This document shows, piece by piece, positions 7,345 to 18,563 of a stretch of DNA of 64,000 bases (its first letter is position 1; every line of letters begins with the position of its first letter). The position numbers and the translations under genes are program-made. Below the pieces are notes generated by a model that was not told where the DNA came from, made no database searches, and saw only the letters and a list, made by a program, of their open reading frames with translations. Source of the stretch: Pseudoalteromonas galatheae (GTDB lineage Bacteria; Pseudomonadota; Gammaproteobacteria; Enterobacterales; Alteromonadaceae); assembly GCF_005886105.2 (NCBI RefSeq), contig NZ_PNCO02000001.1:2291001-2355000 (forward strand). The letters are read 5' to 3'.

Positions 7345-8241
7345 ATGGAAAACGTCCATATTTTGACACAGAGGTTGCCGACCAGAGGCGATTACTTGCC
7401 GTTCAATTCTGAACAGTATAGTACGCAAGGCGGTGAACACTACGCACGATTAGTCGACAAACTTCAGACAACGCTCAACATTAATGAGCTGTTGACTATT
7501 TACGCGGAGCATGTGGCAAGAATTTCAAAAATTTCGGGACTTCAGTTCCATTGCAGCCTTGGTGTCTTTCAAATGAAGGACTGCGATAGCCAATTTCCAG
7601 CCAGTACGTTTGATCTTGAGCTCGAAAAAGAGCACTTAGGCCAGTTGGTGTATTTCAGTGAGTTTCCTTTTAGTGAAGCGATCAAGGCGAAACTATCAAA
7701 GTTACACGCTTGTTTAATTTACCCAATGCGTAATGCCTTGATGTACAACCGTGTATTGCAATTAGCAACCAAGGACTCACTAACTGGACTTTATAATCGC
7801 AGTCAATTTACTGACAATTTAGAAGAAAAGCTCGAGCGTTGTCGTCGTCAACATCGTAATTTTAGCCTAATGCTTTTAGATTTAGATAACTTTAAACAAG
7901 TGAACGATGTTCATGGTCATAAAGCTGGTGATGAAGTATTGGTTGAATTTGCGCGCATTTTGCAAACCTCAACGCGTGCGACAGACTCGGTATTTCGGTT
8001 CGGTGGCGATGAGTTTGCCATTTTGATTGACGATCCTGCGTTTACCACCAACAAAGTAATTGCAGAGAGAATAATGGAAACCGTAAGAAAATCGAGCATG
8101 TTGGCTAAATACACGGTGACCACAAGCATAGGCTTTACACTGGCATCGAGCCATGACACTGCTGACAATATATTTGCTCGTTCGGATAGCGGCCTATACC
8201 GCGCCAAAGCAGCCGGACGAAACTGCGCTCGCGCAGTATAA
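7345..8241 (+). CDS. Diguanylate cyclase with N-terminal GAF-like sensor region
   Basis: A 298-aa protein from the ATG at 7345, preceded by AGGGGAAG at a good distance; an upstream in-frame TTG at 7321 is less likely. Residues about 30-145 look like a GAF-type sensor region. The GGDEF domain (about 150-296) has the intact active site FRFGGDEF (G220-F224), metal-binding LLDLDNFKQVND, and an inhibitory I-site RATD (211-214) exactly five residues before GGDEF. It should make cyclic di-GMP with product feedback inhibition. No transmembrane segment is seen, so the protein is probably cytoplasmic. Confidence 0.92.
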   Translation: MENVHILTQRLPTRGDYLPFNSEQYSTQGGEHYARLVDKLQTTLNINELLTIYAEHVARISKISGLQFHCSLGVFQMKDCDSQFPASTFDLELEKEHLGQLVYFSEFPFSEAIKAKLSKLHACLIYPMRNALMYNRVLQLATKDSLTGLYNRSQFTDNLEEKLERCRRQHRNFSLMLLDLDNFKQVNDVHGHKAGDEVLVEFARILQTSTRATDSVFRFGGDEFAILIDDPAFTTNKVIAERIMETVRKSSMLAKYTVTTSIGFTLASSHDTADNIFARSDSGLYRAKAAGRNCARAV

Positions 8242-8274
8242 AAAACCACTTCCCCTTTTGCTCAGTGTTATGCG

Positions 8275-8622
8275 TTAACGCTGAGCACCTTTTCCTAAGT
8301 ATAGATATGCCATCAGGGCAAGCGCCGCGCCGTTAAAAAATCCATTTATTACCCATGCAAGCGCGAGGAAATCGGGTAACTCTGAAAACATCACTGCAAG
8401 CATTGGCGCAAGTAGGCCAAGAATAAAATACATTCCGCCCTTACCATGCCAATACAGAAGTAAAAATACGATACTGATAATGCCAGATGCAGAAGCAAAT
8501 ACTTGATTCAGCCACACCACTTCACTCAGCATAAAGAGTACAATAAACACCACCACAGTGAACACCACCGCATAAGGCGACTTTTGCGCTAACTGTTGGC
8601 CAATCTTTTTACTTTCAGTCAT
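8275..8622 (-). CDS. Small integral membrane protein of unknown function
   Basis: A 115-aa protein with about four hydrophobic segments (roughly residues 18-38, 42-58, 62-80 and 86-108) and a short charged N-terminus (MTESKKIGQQ). I do not recognise a family. Its start overlaps the end of tilS by 8 bp, so it is probably translated with tilS as the last gene of that transcript. No functional link to tRNA modification is evident. Confidence 0.65.
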   Translation of the reverse strand: MTESKKIGQQLAQKSPYAVVFTVVVFIVLFMLSEVVWLNQVFASASGIISIVFLLLYWHGKGGMYFILGLLAPMLAVMFSELPDFLALAWVINGFFNGAALALMAYLYLGKGAQR

Positions 8623-9922
8623 CTTTTACTACCCAAATAATGCCAATGTCTTCAGCGTGCTCGGCACTCACAAACAGGCCGTTCACCGCAACCGGAGTAT
8701 CATTGTAATAGACAACCGCAATAGAATCACGCTCCCAGCTTGGAACGTGCAAATCCTTTAGCCAATGTTTCAAGGTATTAGAGCCAGGTTTGCCCTGTGG
8801 TTTGATTTTATCTTTAAGTCTGCCGTAGCGAATGCTAACGATTTCGTCCAAGAAAGGTTTACGGATCCCCTTCCCCATTTGTATAGAAACAGGTGTACTT
8901 TTCCCGCTTAGTTCGTTGAGATTAACGGTCTCAATATCATGCTTTTGGCTAGTTTCTGTTACCCAATAAAGTGCATCACGATAACGCCTCACTGCACCTT
9001 GCTTAAAACGAATTTCAAGTTGACTGTCTTGGCGTGATGAAAATGCCTGCAGTACGATTTCATCCAACTGTTTTTGACTCGGCATCTCTATGCCCTGCTT
9101 TGAAAGCCACAGTCTGATGACATTATCTCTTCTCGCATGCGAAAGTTGCTGTAGTGCCGTAATATTCAACGCAGTCCGACAACAGCATTTTTTTAAGTCT
9201 TCTTCACTCACCTCATCAATTATGGCTTGTTGGCGCTGTAAAATATCAATACTACGCAGTGTGTTACCTACAAAACCATTGAATCGAGAGGTAAGTAACG
9301 GGATCACCTGATTGCGCAAAAAGTTGCGATCAAACGCATCGTCTGCATTGGACTCATCTGTAATATGCTCAAGACCAAACTGCTGTGCAAATGCTTCAAT
9401 ATCACTGCGACTAACGGCAAGTAACGGACGAATACAATCACGCCCAGATGGCAGCTGAGTTGTCGCTTTCATCGCTCCAAGCCCGAGTAACCCAGAGCCG
9501 CGCTTTAATCTCAGTAAGAAAGTTTCTACTTGGTCATCGGCATGTTGTCCAAGCACGATTGCAAAACCAGCTTTGGCCGCGTCATCTAACGCTTGATAGC
9601 GAGCTTCGCGTGCTTGCGCTTCGAGGCTAGTTCGGGCTTTCCGAGTAATGGCAACCTGTTTTGCAATAAAGGGAACATTAAGTGTTTCACAAAGTGATTG
9701 GCAAAATTGCTGCCACTGCGTAGCGTGCTGTGACAAGCCATGATTAACATAAACCGCCTGGAGTGCAACGTTATGCTTATTTGCATATTCTCGACAAAGA
9801 TGGAGCAACACAACCGAATCCACACCGCCAGATAAAGCAATACACAACCCTTTGGCGTCAAGGCTGGAGCTCAATACTGTTAAACTTGACTCTACTTGTT
9901 GGTAAATCTGACTATTAATCAT
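8615..9922 (-). CDS. tilS: tRNA(Ile)-lysidine synthetase
   Basis: A 435-aa N-type ATP pyrophosphatase that converts C34 of tRNA-Ile2 to lysidine, so that the tRNA reads AUA as isoleucine. The PP-loop SGGVDS is at residues 31-36, followed by YVNHGLS and the GQHADDQVETFLLRLKRGSG block typical of TilS. The C-terminal part (about 350-430, with RYGRLKDKIKPQGK and LKHWLKDLHVP) is the tRNA-binding TilS C domain. Length matches E. coli TilS (432). It follows accA across an intrinsic-terminator-like hairpin ending only 15 nt before its ATG. Confidence 0.95.
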   Translation of the reverse strand: MINSQIYQQVESSLTVLSSSLDAKGLCIALSGGVDSVVLLHLCREYANKHNVALQAVYVNHGLSQHATQWQQFCQSLCETLNVPFIAKQVAITRKARTSLEAQAREARYQALDDAAKAGFAIVLGQHADDQVETFLLRLKRGSGLLGLGAMKATTQLPSGRDCIRPLLAVSRSDIEAFAQQFGLEHITDESNADDAFDRNFLRNQVIPLLTSRFNGFVGNTLRSIDILQRQQAIIDEVSEEDLKKCCCRTALNITALQQLSHARRDNVIRLWLSKQGIEMPSQKQLDEIVLQAFSSRQDSQLEIRFKQGAVRRYRDALYWVTETSQKHDIETVNLNELSGKSTPVSIQMGKGIRKPFLDEIVSIRYGRLKDKIKPQGKPGSNTLKHWLKDLHVPSWERDSIAVVYYNDTPVAVNGLFVSAEHAEDIGIIWVVKDD

Positions 9923-9937
9923 TTTTCTACAATCAAT

Positions 9938-9964
9938 AAAAAAGCCGCTCTATAGCGGCTTTTT
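9938..9964 (-). terminator. Terminator-like hairpin between accA and tilS
   Basis: On the minus strand AAAAAGCCGC-TATAGA-GCGGCTTTTTT is a classical stem, loop and U-tract. The U-tract ends 15 nt before the tilS ATG, leaving no room for a normal promoter behind it. Either tilS is expressed by readthrough, or its promoter lies ahead of the hairpin. Confidence 0.85.
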
Positions 9965-10006
9965 AACTTAAATTAGCATTGATATCAATACGAGCAGAAA
10001 CCCGTA

Positions 10007-10963
10007 TTAACAATAACCAAATGACATCAGGCGCTTATAACGCTGATCTAACATCTCTTCGGTGCCTAGCGCTTCAAGATCTGCCAAGTCACGCTTAAGT
10101 TGAACTTTCAGGTTTTTCGCCATCGCATCGTAGTTGCGGTGCGCGCCACCTAGCGGCTCTTCGATGATGTTATTGATAAGGTCTAGCTCTTTTACGCGAG
10201 AAGCTGATACGCCCATAGCTTCTGCTGCAAGTGACGCTTTGTCTGCACTCTTCCAAAGAATCGAAGCACACCCTTCAGGTGAAATTACAGAATAGGTGCT
10301 GTATTGCAGCATGTTCACTCTGTCACCAACTCCAATAGCTAATGCCCCACCAGAGCCACCTTCACCAATTACGGTACAAATGGTTGGTACTTTGAGCGCC
10401 GCCATCACCTTAAGATTACGTGCAATCGCTTCACTTTGACCGCGCTCTTCAGCGCCTACGCCCGGATAGGCTCCCGGAGTGTCGATAAAGGTGATGATTG
10501 GCATCTTAAAGCGTTCAGCCATTTCCATTAAGCGTAATGCTTTACGGTAACCTTCTGGCTTTGGCATACCAAAGTTACGCTTGATTTTTTCAGCCGTATC
10601 ACGACCTTTTTGCTGACCGATAATCATTACTGGCTTGTCGTCAAGTCGTGCAACACCACCAAGAATAGCCGGATCGTTAGCAAAAGTACGGTCGCCCGCG
10701 AACTCGTCAAACTCGGTAAAAATGCGTTCAATATAATCGCGAGTATATGGACGAAGCGGATGACGCGCTAATTGAGACACTTGCCAAGCGCCCAAGTCGT
10801 CAAAAATTTTCTTGGTTAGCTCAACATTTTTGTCTTTTAAGCGGCTGATCTCTTCTTCAAGGCTAAGATCTAAATCGCCAGAGCGGCTAACGTTTTGTAA
10901 TTCTTTGATCTTTGCTTCCAATTCAGCGATTGGAAGTTCAAATTCAAGATAATTGAGGCTCAT
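10007..10963 (-). CDS. accA: Acetyl-CoA carboxylase carboxyltransferase subunit alpha
   Basis: A 318-aa protein (E. coli AccA is 319). With AccD it transfers the carboxyl group from carboxybiotin to acetyl-CoA, the first committed step of fatty acid synthesis, in the cytoplasm. The family sequence runs through the N-terminal coiled segment [19 protein letters not shown], the block [20 protein letters not shown] (about 120-139), the [11 protein letters not shown] loop (about 158-168) and the oxyanion-stabilising [12 protein letters not shown] segment (about 200-211). It starts 16 bp after dnaE, in the same order as E. coli (rnhB-dnaE-accA), and is followed by a hairpin. Confidence 0.97.
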   Translation of the reverse strand: MSLNYLEFELPIAELEAKIKELQNVSRSGDLDLSLEEEISRLKDKNVELTKKIFDDLGAWQVSQLARHPLRPYTRDYIERIFTEFDEFAGDRTFANDPAILGGVARLDDKPVMIIGQQKGRDTAEKIKRNFGMPKPEGYRKALRLMEMAERFKMPIITFIDTPGAYPGVGAEERGQSEAIARNLKVMAALKVPTICTVIGEGGSGGALAIGVGDRVNMLQYSTYSVISPEGCASILWKSADKASLAAEAMGVSASRVKELDLINNIIEEPLGGAHRNYDAMAKNLKVQLKRDLADLEALGTEEMLDQRYKRLMSFGYC

Positions 10964-10979
10964 GCTCTAAACTACCTGT

Positions 10980-13900
10980 TTAGTTAAATTCTAATTCTAA
11001 TTCCTGCGCCGCCAATAGTGATAAACGAGTTAAAAGCTCATCACTCGGCGTCACACACCATTGTGTTCCTAATGTTAACTCTGCTAATGCATCAGGACGC
11101 TGATATTTAATTTTTACCGGACACGTTCCAAATTTATATGGTTCTAGCACTTTTTTGAAATTATCAAAGAAGTTCGCGTCAATTTGAGCCATATTTAGCG
11201 TCATTTTTATTGCACTAATACGCTTTTCTCGCGCCTGAGCAATGGTAGAGATTTCTCTTGCGGTCATTGTAATGCCACCAGAGAAGTTATCAAAGCTGAC
11301 CTGTCCAGATATTACCAAGATTTGGTTAATTTGCAGCATTTCTTGGTACATTTCAAACTGTTCAGGAAATAAGCGTACATCAATTCGGGCACTTTTGTCA
11401 TCTAAAGTGATAAGTCCCCAACGCGCTCCTTTTTTGTTTATCAAGGTACGAGCATTGATAACCAGTCCCGCCGCGGTTGCTACCGTATCACGATTACCGG
11501 GTTGTAAGTCAACTAACTTGCCAGAGGTATAATATTTTAATTCTTTGCGATATTGATTAATTGGGTGACCAGTTAGGTAGAGACCTAACGTCTCTTTTTC
11601 CCCGTTTAACCATTCTTTATCGCTGAGCGGCGTGGCTTTGATAAAGGCTTGTTCAACCTCCTCTGGCTCAACCGCAAGCAAACCAAATAAGTCGCTCTGT
11701 CCAAGTGATTCAGCTTTGTGATGCTGCTCTGCCGACTTCATGGCATCCTTTAGGCTTGCCAGTAAAGTCGCACGCCCTGGCTGATCTCCATCAGGGCCAA
11801 GCTTATCAAGCGCTCCTGCGTATATTAGCTTTTCAATCACGCGTTTATTTAGGCGCTTTAAATCAACTCGCGCACAGAAGTCGAATAAATCTTTAAATTC
11901 TCCTCCCTTAGCTCGCGCTTCAAGAATAGCTTCAACAGGACCTTCACCTACGCCTTTTATCGCCCCTATACCATAGACGATCTCACCTTGACGATTTACA
12001 GTAAATTTATAAACACCGGCATTCACATCTGGTGGTAGCAGCGTCAACTTCATGTTTTCGCATTCATCGACCAAGGTTACGATTTTGTCGGTGTTATCCA
12101 TATCCGCTGACATTACCGCCGCCATAAACTCGGCAGGGAAATGGGTTTTCATCCATAGCGTTTGGTAAGACACCAACGCGTAAGCAGCAGAGTGTGATTT
12201 GTTAAAGCCGTAACCCGCGAATTTCTCTACCAAGTCGAAGATTTTCATGGCAAGTTCGCCTTCGACGCCATTGTTTTTGGCACCATCTTCGAACGTTGCA
12301 CGTTGCTTTGCCATTTCTTCTGGCTTTTTCTTACCCATTGCACGACGAAGCAAATCTGCGCCGCCTAGGCTATAACCTGCAAGCACCTGCGCTATCTGCA
12401 TTACCTGTTCTTGGTAAAGGATGATCCCGTAGGTCGGCTCCAGTATAGGTTGTAGGCTTTCGTGCTGATATTGCGCATCAGGATACGATACTTCCTCGCG
12501 ACCATGCTTACGGTCGATAAAGTTATCTACCATGCCTGATTGCAACGGGCCTGGACGGAATAGTGCAACCAGTGCGATCATGTCTTCGAAACAGTCTGGC
12601 TTCAAGCGACGGATCAAGTCTTTCATACCACGAGATTCCAACTGGAATACCGCAGTTGTTTGTGCGTCTAGTAACACTTTAAAACTTGCAGGGTCATCCA
12701 GTGGGATGGCGGCAATATCAATCGGTTCACGACTTTCTCTGCCAAGGCGTTCGTTCGCCATGTCGAGCGCCCATTGCAAAATGGTTAGCGTTCTTAAACC
12801 GAGGAAGTCAAACTTAACCAGACCTGCAGTTTCTACGTCATTCTTATCAAACTGGGTAACTGGGAATTTACCTTCTTCGTCGCAATACAGTGCTGCAAAG
12901 TCGGTAATAGTGGTAGGCGAGATAACAACACCACCGGCGTGTTTACCCGCGTTACGTGTACAGCCTTCAAGAATACGACATTTATCGATCAGTTCACGGA
13001 CTTCTTCATCACTGTCATAAGCTTCAGGCAAGCGAGGCTCAACATCAAACGCTTTGGCAAGTGTCATACCAGGGTCGCCAGGTACAAGCTTGGAAATCCT
13101 ATCTACGAAGCCATAAGGGTGGCCAAGCACACGGCCGACGTCTCGAATTACCGCTTTTGCCGCCATCGTACCAAAAGTGATGATCTGAGATACTGCGTCA
13201 CGACCGTAGAGTTTAGCTACGTGGTCAATTACCTCATCCCGCCTATCCATACAGAAGTCGACGTCAAAGTCTGGCATCGAAACCCGTTCTGGGTTAAGGA
13301 ATCGTTCGAATAGGAGATCGAATTCAAGTGGGTCAAGATCTGTGATCTTAAGCGCATATGCCACCAAAGAGCCGGCACCGGAGCCACGACCAGGACCTAC
13401 AGGGATGCCGTTATCCTTACTCCACTGAATGAACTCCATTACGATTAAGAAGTAACCTGGAAATCCCATTTGGTTAATAACGTCAAGCTCAACCTGCAGA
13501 CGGTCGTCATACTCACCACGCTTTTCTTTGCGGTCATTTTCGTCAGGAAATAAAAACTGCAAACGTTCTTCTAGACCATCTTTCGACACTTTTACCAAGA
13601 AATCTTCAATCGCCAGATCGCCCGTTGGATAATCTGGTAGGAAATATGTGCCAAGCTGTACCGTCACGTTACAGCGTTTGGCGATTTCTACGGTGTTTTC
13701 TAAAGCTTCTGGAATGTCGCTAAAGAGCGCTTGCATTTGCTCAGAAGTCTTTAAATATTGCTCTTTAGAAAATCGCTTTGGTCTATTTTTATCTTCTAAT
13801 GTGTAACCGTCGTGAATAGCAACGCGAATTTCATGGGCATCAAAGTCTTTTTCATGTAAAAACACCACTTCATTCGTCGCCACAACGGGTATATTACGCG

Positions 13901-14471
13901 CCGCCGCCACCTCCACAGCACCGTGGAGATATTCTTCTTCTTGTGCACGTGAGGTGCGTTGCAACTCGATATAAAAATGGTCGCTAAAATGCTGTTCGTA
14001 AAACGCTAGAGTCTCCTCAATGAGCTTAGGATTACCTTTTAAGATAGCTTTACCTAAGTCGCCATCTTTCGCGCCGGAAATAAGGATCAGACCTTCTTTA
14101 TATTTTGCTAGCCACTCTTTATCAATAACAGGACGATGGAAAACATGGCCGCGAAGATAAGCATCGGAGATCAACAAAGTCAGGTTTTTATAACCCTGAT
14201 TGTTCTTAGCGAGAACGAGAATTCGGCTTGGCTCATCAGGAAATTGATCTGACTTAAGCCAAAAGTCCGCTCCAATTATTGGCTTAATCCCTGCCCCGTG
14301 GGCGCCGCTATAGAAGCGCACCAAACCACATAAGTTCATTTGATCGGTGATGGCAAGGGCAGGCATTGCAAGCTCTTCGGCCCTTGCCACAATTGGTTTA
14401 GTCTTAGCTAGACCGTCCACCATTGAGAAGTCACTGTGTACACGCAAATGGACAAACTGCGGGGCTGGCAT
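10980..14471 (-). CDS. dnaE: DNA polymerase III subunit alpha
   Basis: The 1163-aa replicative polymerase (E. coli 1160). An N-terminal PHP domain starts with [14 protein letters not shown] (residues 7-20). The palm carries the catalytic pair in MPDFDVDF, and codon counting places these aspartates at 401 and 403, identical to E. coli. The fingers and beta-binding regions follow ([32 protein letters not shown]), then an OB-fold (about 980-1060) and the C-terminal tau-binding region. It lies 2 nt after rnhB and 16 bp before accA, so it is part of the lpxB-rnhB-dnaE-accA transcript. Confidence 0.98.
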   Translation of the reverse strand: MPAPQFVHLRVHSDFSMVDGLAKTKPIVARAEELAMPALAITDQMNLCGLVRFYSGAHGAGIKPIIGADFWLKSDQFPDEPSRILVLAKNNQGYKNLTLLISDAYLRGHVFHRPVIDKEWLAKYKEGLILISGAKDGDLGKAILKGNPKLIEETLAFYEQHFSDHFYIELQRTSRAQEEEYLHGAVEVAAARNIPVVATNEVVFLHEKDFDAHEIRVAIHDGYTLEDKNRPKRFSKEQYLKTSEQMQALFSDIPEALENTVEIAKRCNVTVQLGTYFLPDYPTGDLAIEDFLVKVSKDGLEERLQFLFPDENDRKEKRGEYDDRLQVELDVINQMGFPGYFLIVMEFIQWSKDNGIPVGPGRGSGAGSLVAYALKITDLDPLEFDLLFERFLNPERVSMPDFDVDFCMDRRDEVIDHVAKLYGRDAVSQIITFGTMAAKAVIRDVGRVLGHPYGFVDRISKLVPGDPGMTLAKAFDVEPRLPEAYDSDEEVRELIDKCRILEGCTRNAGKHAGGVVISPTTITDFAALYCDEEGKFPVTQFDKNDVETAGLVKFDFLGLRTLTILQWALDMANERLGRESREPIDIAAIPLDDPASFKVLLDAQTTAVFQLESRGMKDLIRRLKPDCFEDMIALVALFRPGPLQSGMVDNFIDRKHGREEVSYPDAQYQHESLQPILEPTYGIILYQEQVMQIAQVLAGYSLGGADLLRRAMGKKKPEEMAKQRATFEDGAKNNGVEGELAMKIFDLVEKFAGYGFNKSHSAAYALVSYQTLWMKTHFPAEFMAAVMSADMDNTDKIVTLVDECENMKLTLLPPDVNAGVYKFTVNRQGEIVYGIGAIKGVGEGPVEAILEARAKGGEFKDLFDFCARVDLKRLNKRVIEKLIYAGALDKLGPDGDQPGRATLLASLKDAMKSAEQHHKAESLGQSDLFGLLAVEPEEVEQAFIKATPLSDKEWLNGEKETLGLYLTGHPINQYRKELKYYTSGKLVDLQPGNRDTVATAAGLVINARTLINKKGARWGLITLDDKSARIDVRLFPEQFEMYQEMLQINQILVISGQVSFDNFSGGITMTAREISTIAQAREKRISAIKMTLNMAQIDANFFDNFKKVLEPYKFGTCPVKIKYQRPDALAELTLGTQWCVTPSDELLTRLSLLAAQELELEFN

Positions 14472-14473
14472 GC

Positions 14474-15067
14474 TTACTCCTTCTCGGCCAAAATTCGTTG
14501 CACAGGCTTAAAGCTTGTACGATGATGCGGAGTAACCCCATGTGCTGCGAGTGCAGCAAAGTGGGCTTTGGTTGGATAACCTTTGTGGCCTGCAAAACCA
14601 AACTCAGGATATTCCGCATCCAGTGCTAACATCTCATTGTCTCGAGTGACTTTCGCCAATATGGATGCCGCACTTATCTCGGCAACTAGGCTATCCCCTT
14701 TTACAACTGCAGTAGCCGCAACGCTCAGCTTAGGTAAACGATTACCATCAACAAATACATGATTTGGTTGAATTTCCAATCCTTCAACTGCGCGTGTCAT
14801 CGCCAACATCGTTGCGTGAAGAATATTCAGATCGTCAATTTCTGCAACTGACGCTCTTGCAATACAGTAACACAACGCTTTTTCTTTTATTTCTTCTGCC
14901 AATGCAAGGCGTTTTTTCTCTGACAGCTTTTTTGAGTCGGTTAAACCAATAATCGGTTTGCTTGGATCTAAAATGACGGCTGCGGTCACAACGTCACCCA
15001 CCAACGGGCCACGTCCTACCTCGTCAACGCCTGCAATATACTGCACATCAGGACGTTCAATTTGCAT
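14474..15067 (-). CDS. rnhB: Ribonuclease HII
   Basis: A 197-aa enzyme that cleaves 5' of ribonucleotides embedded in DNA, starting ribonucleotide excision repair. The type-2 RNase H signature [18 protein letters not shown] is at residues 10-27 (catalytic Asp15, Glu16), with further acidic ligands in [10 protein letters not shown] and the [13 protein letters not shown] segment. Length fits E. coli RnhB (198). Its start overlaps the end of lpxB by 11 bp, implying translational coupling, and dnaE follows after 2 nt. Confidence 0.96.
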   Translation of the reverse strand: MQIERPDVQYIAGVDEVGRGPLVGDVVTAAVILDPSKPIIGLTDSKKLSEKKRLALAEEIKEKALCYCIARASVAEIDDLNILHATMLAMTRAVEGLEIQPNHVFVDGNRLPKLSVAATAVVKGDSLVAEISAASILAKVTRDNEMLALDAEYPEFGFAGHKGYPTKAHFAALAAHGVTPHHRTSFKPVQRILAEKE

Positions 15068-16211
15068 CTATCAACTCCATTACAGCCTGAGCCGCTTGTT
15101 TGCTGGCATTTAGGCGAATGTTCTCATGTATCTCGTAAAACTTTCTAACAAGCTTACTATTATTGCCTTTTAACATCGGGAAAAGCGCATCAGCAAGTGC
15201 GTCAGGGTTACACTCTGCCTGTAAAAACTCAGGTACTAGTGGTGCGTCGGCCAATAAATTCGGCAAGGCAAAGTATTTGATGTTAAAGGTAAAAAAGGTA
15301 TTAAAAATCCAATAACTCTTAGGATTCAGCTTATACCCTACCACCATTGGTTTCTTATATAGCATTGCCTCAAGTGTGGCAGTACCCGAGGCCAGTAAAA
15401 CGGTATCCGCCGCTTGCATTGCAAGTGCTGATTGGCCATCAAGCATAATCGGGTTCAATTCCGGCGCAACTTCTTTCAAGGCTTCCAAAAACTGCGCTCT
15501 GCGCTTTTCGTTTACCAAAGGCACGACGATTTTTAAGTCGGGAATTTTATCGATTAGTTTTTTTGCGGTAGCAAGATAAGTGCGGCTCAATAAGCCAACT
15601 TCAGAGCCTCGGCTACCTGGAAGCAGTGCTAAAACCGTATCATTTTGACTTAAGTTCAGCTGTGCACGCGCACCTGCGGTATCCGGTTCAAGTGGAATTT
15701 CATCCGCCAGCGTATGACCCACAAATGTACAAGGCACTTCATGTTTATCATAAAAGGCTTTTTCGAATGGCAGCAAAGACAGCACTAGGTTAGTCGCTTC
15801 GGCAATCTTATGAATACGTTTTTGACGCCACGCCCACACACTTGGGCTTACATATTGTATAGTTTTGATTCCAGCTGCTTTCAATGGCTTTTCAACCCGT
15901 AGGTTAAAATCTGGTGCATCAATGCCAATGAATACATCAGGTGGATTATCAATAAAGTAGTTTACCAACTGCTTTTTAATTTTTAGCAAGCGAGGTAAAC
16001 GACCTAGCACTTCGACTAGCCCCATAACAGCCAGTTCATCCATGTCGAACAGGCTTTTACAACCAGCTTGTTGCATTTTAGGGCCACCGATCCCGACAAA
16101 ATTGGCATTGGGGTAATGAAGTTTTAGCGCATTTATCAGGCCTGCCCCGAGTATATCGCCTGATAACTCTCCTGCGACCACGCCAATGGTGATATTTTTT
16201 TCGTTAGCCAT
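15057..16211 (-). CDS. lpxB: Lipid-A-disaccharide synthase
   Basis: A 384-aa family-19 glycosyltransferase that joins UDP-diacylglucosamine and lipid X to form the lipid A disaccharide at the inner membrane. Visible motifs are [15 protein letters not shown] (about 13-27), the [15 protein letters not shown] block, [14 protein letters not shown], and the nucleotide-sugar site [10 protein letters not shown] and [10 protein letters not shown]. Length fits E. coli (382). Unlike E. coli, where lpxA and lpxB overlap, the two are separated here by 72 bp holding a terminator-like hairpin. Confidence 0.97.
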   Translation of the reverse strand: MANEKNITIGVVAGELSGDILGAGLINALKLHYPNANFVGIGGPKMQQAGCKSLFDMDELAVMGLVEVLGRLPRLLKIKKQLVNYFIDNPPDVFIGIDAPDFNLRVEKPLKAAGIKTIQYVSPSVWAWRQKRIHKIAEATNLVLSLLPFEKAFYDKHEVPCTFVGHTLADEIPLEPDTAGARAQLNLSQNDTVLALLPGSRGSEVGLLSRTYLATAKKLIDKIPDLKIVVPLVNEKRRAQFLEALKEVAPELNPIMLDGQSALAMQAADTVLLASGTATLEAMLYKKPMVVGYKLNPKSYWIFNTFFTFNIKYFALPNLLADAPLVPEFLQAECNPDALADALFPMLKGNNSKLVRKFYEIHENIRLNASKQAAQAVMELIDAN

Positions 16212-16227
16212 TGTTATTTTTCAGTAT

Positions 16228-16256
16228 AAAAAAACGCCATACAAAATGTATGGCGT
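16228..16256 (-). terminator. Terminator-like hairpin between lpxA and lpxB
   Basis: ACGCCATACA (16234-16243) and TGTATGGCGT (16247-16256) form a 10-bp perfect stem with a 3-nt loop. On the minus strand the stem runs into TTTTTTT, which ends 16 nt before the lpxB ATG. It looks like an intrinsic terminator, yet lies inside a conserved envelope gene block, so partial termination seems likely. Confidence 0.85.
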
Positions 16257-16283
16257 AAGTATAACCTGTATTGCGGCTCAAGT

Positions 16284-17057
16284 TTAGCGGATCAAACCGC
16301 GATTAGAAGTCGCAATAAAATCAATCATTTGTTGAACTGCTGCGAACTCAGAAGCATCCTCTTTTAACGCTTCTAACGCATCTTCCAAACGCAGTCCCTT
16401 ACGGAATAACGTTTTGTATGCGCGTCTTGTTGCCATAATTTCATCAGACTCAAAGCCGCGACGCTTTAAGCCTTCGGTGTTAATTGCAACGGGCCTCGCT
16501 GGCGTGCCAGTCGTTGTAACAAAAGGCGGCACGTCTTGATTCACACCAGAATACATGCCAATAAAGGCATGTGAACCCACTTTACAAAATTGGTGTACAC
16601 CTGAATTACCCGCAAGGATAACCCAGTCACCAATATGTACATGTCCGGCTACACTCGCATTGTTAGCGAAAATCACATTGCTGCCAATAACCGCATCGTG
16701 TGCCACATGGGTGTATGCCATAAATAGGTTGTTGCTACCAATTCGAGTGATCCCTTCATCTTGAATTGTGCCACGATGAATAGTCGCACACTCACGAATA
16801 ACGTTGTTATCACCAATAATTAGCTTGGTTGGTTCATCCTTGTACTTTTTATCTTGGCAGGCTTCCCCTACTGACGCGAATTGGAAAATGTGATTGCCTG
16901 AACCAATCTCAGATGGGCCTTTGATCACAACATGTGATTCAATCTTACAGTTATCACCAATGATTACGTCATTGCCAATATAACTATAAGGGCCTACAGA
17001 AACATTCTCGCCTAAACGCGCGCCTGATTCGATAATTGCGGTAGGATGAATAGCCAT
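16284..17057 (-). CDS. lpxA: UDP-N-acetylglucosamine acyltransferase
   Basis: A 257-aa cytoplasmic enzyme of the first step of lipid A synthesis, transferring an R-3-hydroxyacyl chain from ACP to the 3-OH of UDP-GlcNAc. The N-terminal two thirds are hexapeptide repeats of the left-handed beta-helix (IHPTAIIESGARLGENV, IGPYSYIGNDVIIGDN-type units). The catalytic His lies in the MAYTHVAHDAVIG segment, and the helical C-terminus follows GLKRRGF. Its start shares one base with the fabZ stop (TAATG), giving tight coupling. Confidence 0.97.
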   Translation of the reverse strand: MAIHPTAIIESGARLGENVSVGPYSYIGNDVIIGDNCKIESHVVIKGPSEIGSGNHIFQFASVGEACQDKKYKDEPTKLIIGDNNVIRECATIHRGTIQDEGITRIGSNNLFMAYTHVAHDAVIGSNVIFANNASVAGHVHIGDWVILAGNSGVHQFCKVGSHAFIGMYSGVNQDVPPFVTTTGTPARPVAINTEGLKRRGFESDEIMATRRAYKTLFRKGLRLEDALEALKEDASEFAAVQQMIDFIATSNRGLIR

Positions 17058-17509
17058 TAAAACTCTCTTCTAGCACACATAATTTCAGCTGAACACACCG
17101 TCTTGCCTTCAACTTTAGCTTCAGCACTGAACTTCCAAATATTACGACGTTCTTTTTCAAACTTAACATGCAAATGCATCGTATCACCCGGCAGTACAGG
17201 TTGTTTGAAACGTGCATTATCAATCGCTGCAAATAAGTATAGTTCATTCTCGCTACGATTCTCGACCGTTTTAAAACCAAGTAAACCGGTTGCCTGTGCC
17301 ATCGCTTCTAGGATCAATACACCAGGAAAAATAGGTTGCTCTGGAAAGTGACCTGTAAAAATAGGCTCATTAATCGTCACATTTTTAATCGCGTGAAGAT
17401 ATTCGCCTGGCTTAAAATCTACTACTTTGTCAACAAGCAACATTGGGTAGCGGTGTGGAAGAAGTTTTAAAATCTCTTGGATATCAAAGCTGTTTAATTC
17501 GTTAGCCAA
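17057..17509 (-). CDS. fabZ: 3-hydroxyacyl-[ACP] dehydratase FabZ
   Basis: A 150-aa hot-dog-fold enzyme that dehydrates beta-hydroxyacyl-ACP in fatty acid elongation. The signature [11 protein letters not shown] is at about residues 19-29. The active site lies in [21 protein letters not shown] (about 52-72), with the catalytic His in GHFP and Glu in LEAMAQ. It sits between lpxD and lpxA as in other Proteobacteria, where FabZ and LpxA/LpxD draw on the same hydroxyacyl-ACP pool. Confidence 0.97.
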   Translation of the reverse strand: MANELNSFDIQEILKLLPHRYPMLLVDKVVDFKPGEYLHAIKNVTINEPIFTGHFPEQPIFPGVLILEAMAQATGLLGFKTVENRSENELYLFAAIDNARFKQPVLPGDTMHLHVKFEKERRNIWKFSAEAKVEGKTVCSAEIMCARREF

Positions 17510-17519
17510 AATAGCTTCC

Positions 17520-18563
17520 TTATTCTACATCAGTCTCTTTAAGCTTTGCTGTCAACACCTCAAGTGCCTTCAGGCGCGACTTAAAGTCAGATAAATTGCG
17601 TAAGTGTGCAATAGACTTACGCCACTCTTTATTCGTTTGGTGAGGTAAACCAGAAGAGTAGATCCCCGGCTCAGTAATTCCTTTAGTAACCATGCTCATA
17701 CCAGTAATAACAACCCCATCACAAATTTCGTTGTGACCATTGATTGCCGTCATACCACCAATTTGGCAGTATTTACCGATTTTAACACTGCCCGCCAGTA
17801 CTGTGCAGCCTGCGATGGCTGTACCGTAACCAACCTCGACGTTATGGGCAATTTGGATCTGGTTATCTAAAATGACGTTACTATGAATAATGGTGTCTTC
17901 TAGCGCACCTCTATCAATAGAAGTACTCGCGCCAACTTCGACACGGTCGCCAATAATTACGGTGCCAACTTGAGGGATCTTAACCCACTCGCCTTTTTCG
18001 TTGGCGTAGCCAAAGCCATCACTTCCTATTACGGCACCAGACTGGAATAGACATTGTTCTCCTATCTGTACTTCATGATAGATAGTCACGTTTGCCCAGA
18101 GTTTAGTCTTTGCGCCTATTTTGGCATGTTTTCCAATGAAACAGCCCGGCCCTATCTCAACATCATCACCAATCACAGCACCATCTTCAATTACGGCATT
18201 CGCACCTACGCTGACGTTTTCACCAAGCGTTGCAGTATCTGAGATAACTGCTGTACGATGAACCCCTGATGCTGCGCTAGGGGTTGAATCTAGCTTCTGT
18301 GCAAGTTTTGCATAAGCTACATAAGGGTCAGCGATAATGAGTTTATTACCGGCAAAATAGTCCGCGTCCTTTTCACTCAAGATCACGGCCCCCGCAGTCG
18401 TATCTTCAAGCTGACCACGGTATTTGCTGTTGGCTAAAAACGCGATTTGGTCGTCTTTTGCCTGTGCGAGAGTGGCGATATTTCGAATTGATTTATCGCC
18501 ATCACCTTGCAGCTGAGCACCTAGATACTCAGCGAGTTGAGATAAGGTGTGAAGTTTTGTCAT
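17520..18563 (-). CDS. lpxD: UDP-3-O-(3-hydroxyacyl)glucosamine N-acyltransferase
   Basis: A 347-aa enzyme of lipid A synthesis that adds the N-linked hydroxyacyl chain. It has the N-terminal uridine-binding domain (about 1-100, [19 protein letters not shown]), a long hexapeptide-repeat beta-helix (about 105-300) with the catalytic His in [13 protein letters not shown], and a C-terminal helix ending in a short coil. E. coli LpxD has 341 aa. Its ATG overlaps the ompH stop by one base (TAATG). Confidence 0.97.
   Translation of the reverse strand: MTKLHTLSQLAEYLGAQLQGDGDKSIRNIATLAQAKDDQIAFLANSKYRGQLEDTTAGAVILSEKDADYFAGNKLIIADPYVAYAKLAQKLDSTPSAASGVHRTAVISDTATLGENVSVGANAVIEDGAVIGDDVEIGPGCFIGKHAKIGAKTKLWANVTIYHEVQIGEQCLFQSGAVIGSDGFGYANEKGEWVKIPQVGTVIIGDRVEVGASTSIDRGALEDTIIHSNVILDNQIQIAHNVEVGYGTAIAGCTVLAGSVKIGKYCQIGGMTAINGHNEICDGVVITGMSMVTKGITEPGIYSSGLPHQTNKEWRKSIAHLRNLSDFKSRLKALEVLTAKLKETDVE

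Noticed and set aside
12532-13313. Long frames on the plus strand inside dnaE
   Set aside because: They are antisense shadows of an intact, highly conserved polymerase gene with no supporting start signals.
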